NCBI RefSeq assembly: GCF_016907545.1
Contig: NZ_JAFBCD010000001.1
Coordinates: 992,001-1,056,000, forward strand
Direction: 5' to 3'
DNA: 64,000 nucleotides
Source: Paenarthrobacter ilicis
Lineage (GTDB): Bacteria > Actinomycetota > Actinomycetes > Actinomycetales > Micrococcaceae
The translations under genes were made by a program, and so were the position numbers. Position 1 is the stretch's first letter; every line of letters begins with the position of its first letter. Below are positions 62,301-64,000 of the stretch, one piece after another. Under the pieces are notes generated by a model that ran no database searches, was not told the origin of the DNA, and saw nothing but the letters and a program-made list of their open reading frames with translations.

Positions 62301-62992
62301 CCCCACGCCACGGGAGACTCACCGGCAATGTGGGTGGCCGTCATCTCCAAGAAGCGTCCTCGGCGTTCCTTGAAGACCGGCAGGACCTGGGAGAGGGGGT
62401 GGTCGCTGTGGATCAGGTTGCCCAGGACAAGGGTGATGGTGGGATCAGGGGTGATGCCGGCCTTCATCATTTGATCCCCGTAAGCAGCCAGCTGCAGCAG
62501 GGCCGTTACTTTGGCGTGCCGGGCCAGCTTGGTGTCATAAACTGCGTACATTCCTCCGGGGCGTTTCACCAGGAAGTCGGAGCGGCCATGGAACTGGCCA
62601 TCAAAGAAAGCAGCCTGAAACACCACATCCGCGCCGGATTCCAGGGCTTCGATGGACTCGGCGTGCTTGGCCGCCAGAGTTGCGCGCTCCATCGATTCCG
62701 CAGGAGTGACGTCATACACGCCCCGGCCCGTCGCAGGGTCCCACGGGCCGAACTCCTTGATGAAATCCGCCAACACACGGTGCTCGTGGACATCGCCCAA
62801 CTCTGCCGTCCGCTCCAGCATCGCGTCCGTGGCAAAGACAGCTTTGGCTGCCCACCCCAATTTCTCATCGAGCTTCCGGAGCAACTGGTACTCGCACGTG
62901 GCAGCAATGACCAGATCACTGGCGGAGAACACAAGGTCCCGGGAGGCATGGTCCTGCGGCGCACCTGTTGCCTCTGCTTCGAGAAAGAACAC
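59363..62992 (-). CDS. TM0106-family RecB-like nuclease fused to an SF1 helicase
   Basis: A 1209-aa protein. Residues ~1-300 are a Cas4/RecB-like nuclease region with FHGRSDFLVK, VYDTKLARHAK, and a Cys cluster (RYAACGRCNYCLEQ) that may hold an iron-sulfur cluster. Residues ~340-560 are a ribonuclease H-like 3'-5' exonuclease-type domain (DIFFDFEGDP, HYAAYEKTALRNL, YNQYDCLSTLELRNW). The C-terminal SF1/UPF1-like helicase has GPPGSGKTH, LVIDEAGQFSLAN, LLGDPQQLPQV, SWRMHPELC, VGTVDKFQGQEAPVV and VAVSRGQ. A DNA repair or defence role is likely. GTG start. Confidence 0.88.
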   Translation of the reverse strand: MFFLEAEATGAPQDHASRDLVFSASDLVIAATCEYQLLRKLDEKLGWAAKAVFATDAMLERTAELGDVHEHRVLADFIKEFGPWDPATGRGVYDVTPAESMERATLAAKHAESIEALESGADVVFQAAFFDGQFHGRSDFLVKRPGGMYAVYDTKLARHAKVTALLQLAAYGDQMMKAGITPDPTITLVLGNLIHSDHPLSQVLPVFKERRGRFLEMTATHIAGESPVAWGDPRYAACGRCNYCLEQVTLHRDLLMVAGMRISRRKKLMEDGITTIDQLAASPAEGDALQLRLREQAQLQTGTGTPDGTIQYTDAAGEAKAVSYTVLPDNTLGRLPAPDAGDIFFDFEGDPLWQDPATGKWGLEYLFGVIENPTEPGAEPIFRPFWAHSRAQERQAFVDFLDYVAKRRAQYPGMHIYHYAAYEKTALRNLSLTHVVGENAVDDLLRQGVLVDLYDTVRHSIRVSQNSYSIKKLEPLYMGQRLRSGDVTDAGASVVAYADYCTARDTGQSAVASAILAGIRDYNQYDCLSTLELRNWLLARADERSIPVGGPGDKDAPPATETVEEDAAGYQSAPEESALMDYLATLPDQEREQSPDARAVAIVAAGVGYHRREDKQHWWGHFDRLEKPSSQWADERDVFLVQSAEVVQDWAKPTPKSNPARVVRLLGKSGDGAGLDSGRTYFRMYGPPLPAALEAGQSSVLGRAGWGGTTVTDVGEDGDVETVTILERLRKDSTEFTQFPMALTPDAPIATTGQRAALAELAAKLSATLPAWPRDCSLDLIRREPPQLRSLGSLPTVGAGPDRYVKAITEAVKDLDNSYLAVQGPPGSGKTHVGSHVIARLVAQGWKVGVVAQSHAVVENMLCAAVEKAGLDPRLVAKDVKHNEPVPWANRAKGDVQELLSRPGGALIGGTAWTMVGKEVPAGSLDLLVIDEAGQFSLANTMAVSRATKRLLLLGDPQQLPQVTQGTHPEPVNESALGWLSEGHDTLPETLGYFLALSWRMHPELCQAVSALSYDDRLEAAPVAKDRQLHGSTPGVSCVYVQHTGNSTSSVEEAVEVVRQVQAHLGLGWINPSEATGQAGHAEATQEPRPLEQADVLVVAAYNAQVQLIKHHLRDAGLAKVRVGTVDKFQGQEAPVVIVSMAASAAGEVPRGMEFLLSRNRINVAVSRGQWKAVVVRSPELTNYLPTHPEGLENLGGFVALCQRGGEPT

Positions 62993-63085
62993 CGCGACCT
63001 ACCTGTCTTCCATGAATGGCTGAACCCTTGAAGCCAAGCTATCAGCGGGCACCGACAAAACAGGCCGGGCCCTTAGACTTCACCC

Positions 63086-63538
63086 ATGACCGAATCAGCA
63101 CGCGCAGCAGACCCCGCGTTCGAGGCCGCCTACCAGGCAGCACAGAAGAGCCTCAGCGAGGGCGGGATACCGATCGGCGCTGCCCTGGCAAGAAACGGCG
63201 AAGTCATTGCCAGCGGGCACAACGAGCGCGTCCAGCACGGCGACCCCATTGCCCACGGTGAAATGTCAGCCCTGCGCGCAGCCGGACGGCAGAAGAGCTA
63301 CAGGGACACCACCCTTTACACCACCTTGGCCCCTTGCGCCATGTGCACCGGGACCATCATCCAGTTCAAGATCCCGCGCGTGGTGGTGGGTGAGGCAGAA
63401 ACCTTCCCGGGTGAGTTTGAGCTCCTCAGATCCCGCGGTGTGGAGGTCGTGGTGCTGGACGATCCGCGCTGCGTCGGGATGATGCGGAACTTCCAGGAGC
63501 AGCACCCGGAACTGTGGTCCGAGGACATCGCTGAGTAA
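63086..63538 (+). CDS. Fungal-type cytosine deaminase
   Basis: A 150-aa zinc deaminase: His57 and Glu59 in IAHGEMSAL, Cys84 and Cys87 in LAPCAMCTGTII. The stretch YRDTTLYTTLAPCAMCTG, then VVVGE, EVVVLDD, RC and the C-terminal WSEDIAE match yeast cytosine deaminase (Fcy1) in order as I recall it, including length; most bacteria use an unrelated TIM-barrel enzyme (CodA). It should convert cytosine to uracil; guanine or adenine deamination is less likely. It stands alone between the helicase and tex. Confidence 0.85.
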   Translation: MTESARAADPAFEAAYQAAQKSLSEGGIPIGAALARNGEVIASGHNERVQHGDPIAHGEMSALRAAGRQKSYRDTTLYTTLAPCAMCTGTIIQFKIPRVVVGEAETFPGEFELLRSRGVEVVVLDDPRCVGMMRNFQEQHPELWSEDIAE

Positions 63539-63565
63539 ATTGTCAGCCGGTTGAGGCAAACTGTC

Positions 63566-64000
63566 ATGGTGACTTCAAATCTCCAAAGCCAATCAGCCGA
63601 TGCCGCCATCCATGCCCAGATCGCCGAGGAACTCGGCGTCAAGGCGTGGCAGGTGAAGGCCGCCGTGGAACTGCTCGACGCCGGATCCACCGTTCCCTTC
63701 ATCGCCCGCTACCGCAAGGAAGTCACCGGGACGCTTGATGACACCCAGCTCCGCGACCTCGAAGAACGGCTGAGGTACCTGCGGGAGCTCGAAGAACGGC
63801 GCAGGTCCGTCCTTGAGGCGATTGCCGCCCAGGGCAAGATGACCCCGGAACTTGAAGCCGCCGTCGTCGGGGCCGATACCAAAGCCCGGCTGGAAGACAT
63901 CTACCTGCCGTTCAAGTCCAAGCGGCGCACCAAAGCCCAGATCGCCCGCGAAGCAGGGCTGGAACCTTTGGCAGACACCCTGCTGGCCAACCCGCAGCTG
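63566..64000 (+). CDS. tex: Tex, RNA-binding transcription accessory protein (3'-truncated)
   Basis: The first 145 codons of a protein that runs off the window; full-length Tex is about 750-800 aa. The visible N-terminal helical domain shows [54 protein letters not shown] and [20 protein letters not shown], all hallmarks of Tex. The YqgF and S1 domains must lie beyond 64000. The ATG at 63566 lacks a strong ribosome site. Confidence 0.92.
   Translation, partial: MVTSNLQSQSADAAIHAQIAEELGVKAWQVKAAVELLDAGSTVPFIARYRKEVTGTLDDTQLRDLEERLRYLRELEERRRSVLEAIAAQGKMTPELEAAVVGADTKARLEDIYLPFKSKRRTKAQIAREAGLEPLADTLLANPQL

Overview
The window looks like a chromosomal segment of a high-GC actinobacterium, most likely Arthrobacter/Paenarthrobacter-type Micrococcaceae. 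Support: GC-rich DNA, many GTG starts behind purine-rich ribosome sites, a biotin synthase followed by a BsaP-type auxiliary protein, Ala/Gly-rich proteins and a gene mix typical of soil actinobacteria. The genus is an inference. I saw no rRNA, tRNA, CRISPR array, insertion sequence or phage gene. Both ends cut a gene: methylmalonate-semialdehyde dehydrogenase on the left and Tex on the right.

Region 1 (1-10140) is myo-inositol catabolism: iolA (partial), an IolE-like dehydratase, iolG and iolH on the plus strand; iolB with its GntR regulator on the minus strand; then a divergent sugar ABC importer (lipoprotein, permease, single-domain ATPase) and a second Gfo/Idh dehydrogenase. Region 2 (10141-18400) holds a 32-bp tandem repeat, a large secreted PIG-L deacetylase, a LOG-like protein, two tandem membrane-anchored metzincin-type proteases (one frameshifted), a ferritin-like/VIT1 fusion and a small acidic protein. 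Region 3 (18380-25870) is nitrogen and amine metabolism: an SSS symporter with a divergent XRE-cupin regulator, an APC permease, and an operon of a ureohydrolase and a ThDP enzyme that may degrade guanidino compounds.

Region 4 (25870-34030) contains a MarR/MFS efflux pair, an asymmetric heterodimeric ABC exporter, a thioesterase and CutC. Region 5 (34040-39920) has a DUF5107/TPR-like protein, a McrBC-like two-gene restriction system and a small membrane protein. Region 6 (39950-43210) is a divergent histidine kinase/response regulator pair plus an Hpt-like protein that lacks the phosphoacceptor histidine. Region 7 (43280-51080) has bioB-bsaP, an NCS1 permease, CsbD, a zinc alcohol dehydrogenase, a zinc-ribbon protein, a coiled-coil membrane protein coupled to a SIS protein, and an Old Yellow Enzyme.

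Region 8 (51200-59366) is a catabolic operon: FCD-type GntR regulator, TIM-barrel isomerase, DhaKL kinase, RpiB-type isomerase, 3-hydroxyacyl-CoA dehydrogenase-family protein, SDR, 30-aa membrane peptide, MFS permease and TPI-type isomerase. Kinase, TPI-like isomerase and RpiB-like isomerase are the set known for erythritol/threitol/erythrulose breakdown to erythrose 4-phosphate, and perfect TCCTATAGGA palindromes precede both regulator and operon. Region 9 (59363-64000) carries a 1209-aa nuclease-helicase fusion, a fungal-type cytosine deaminase and the start of Tex.
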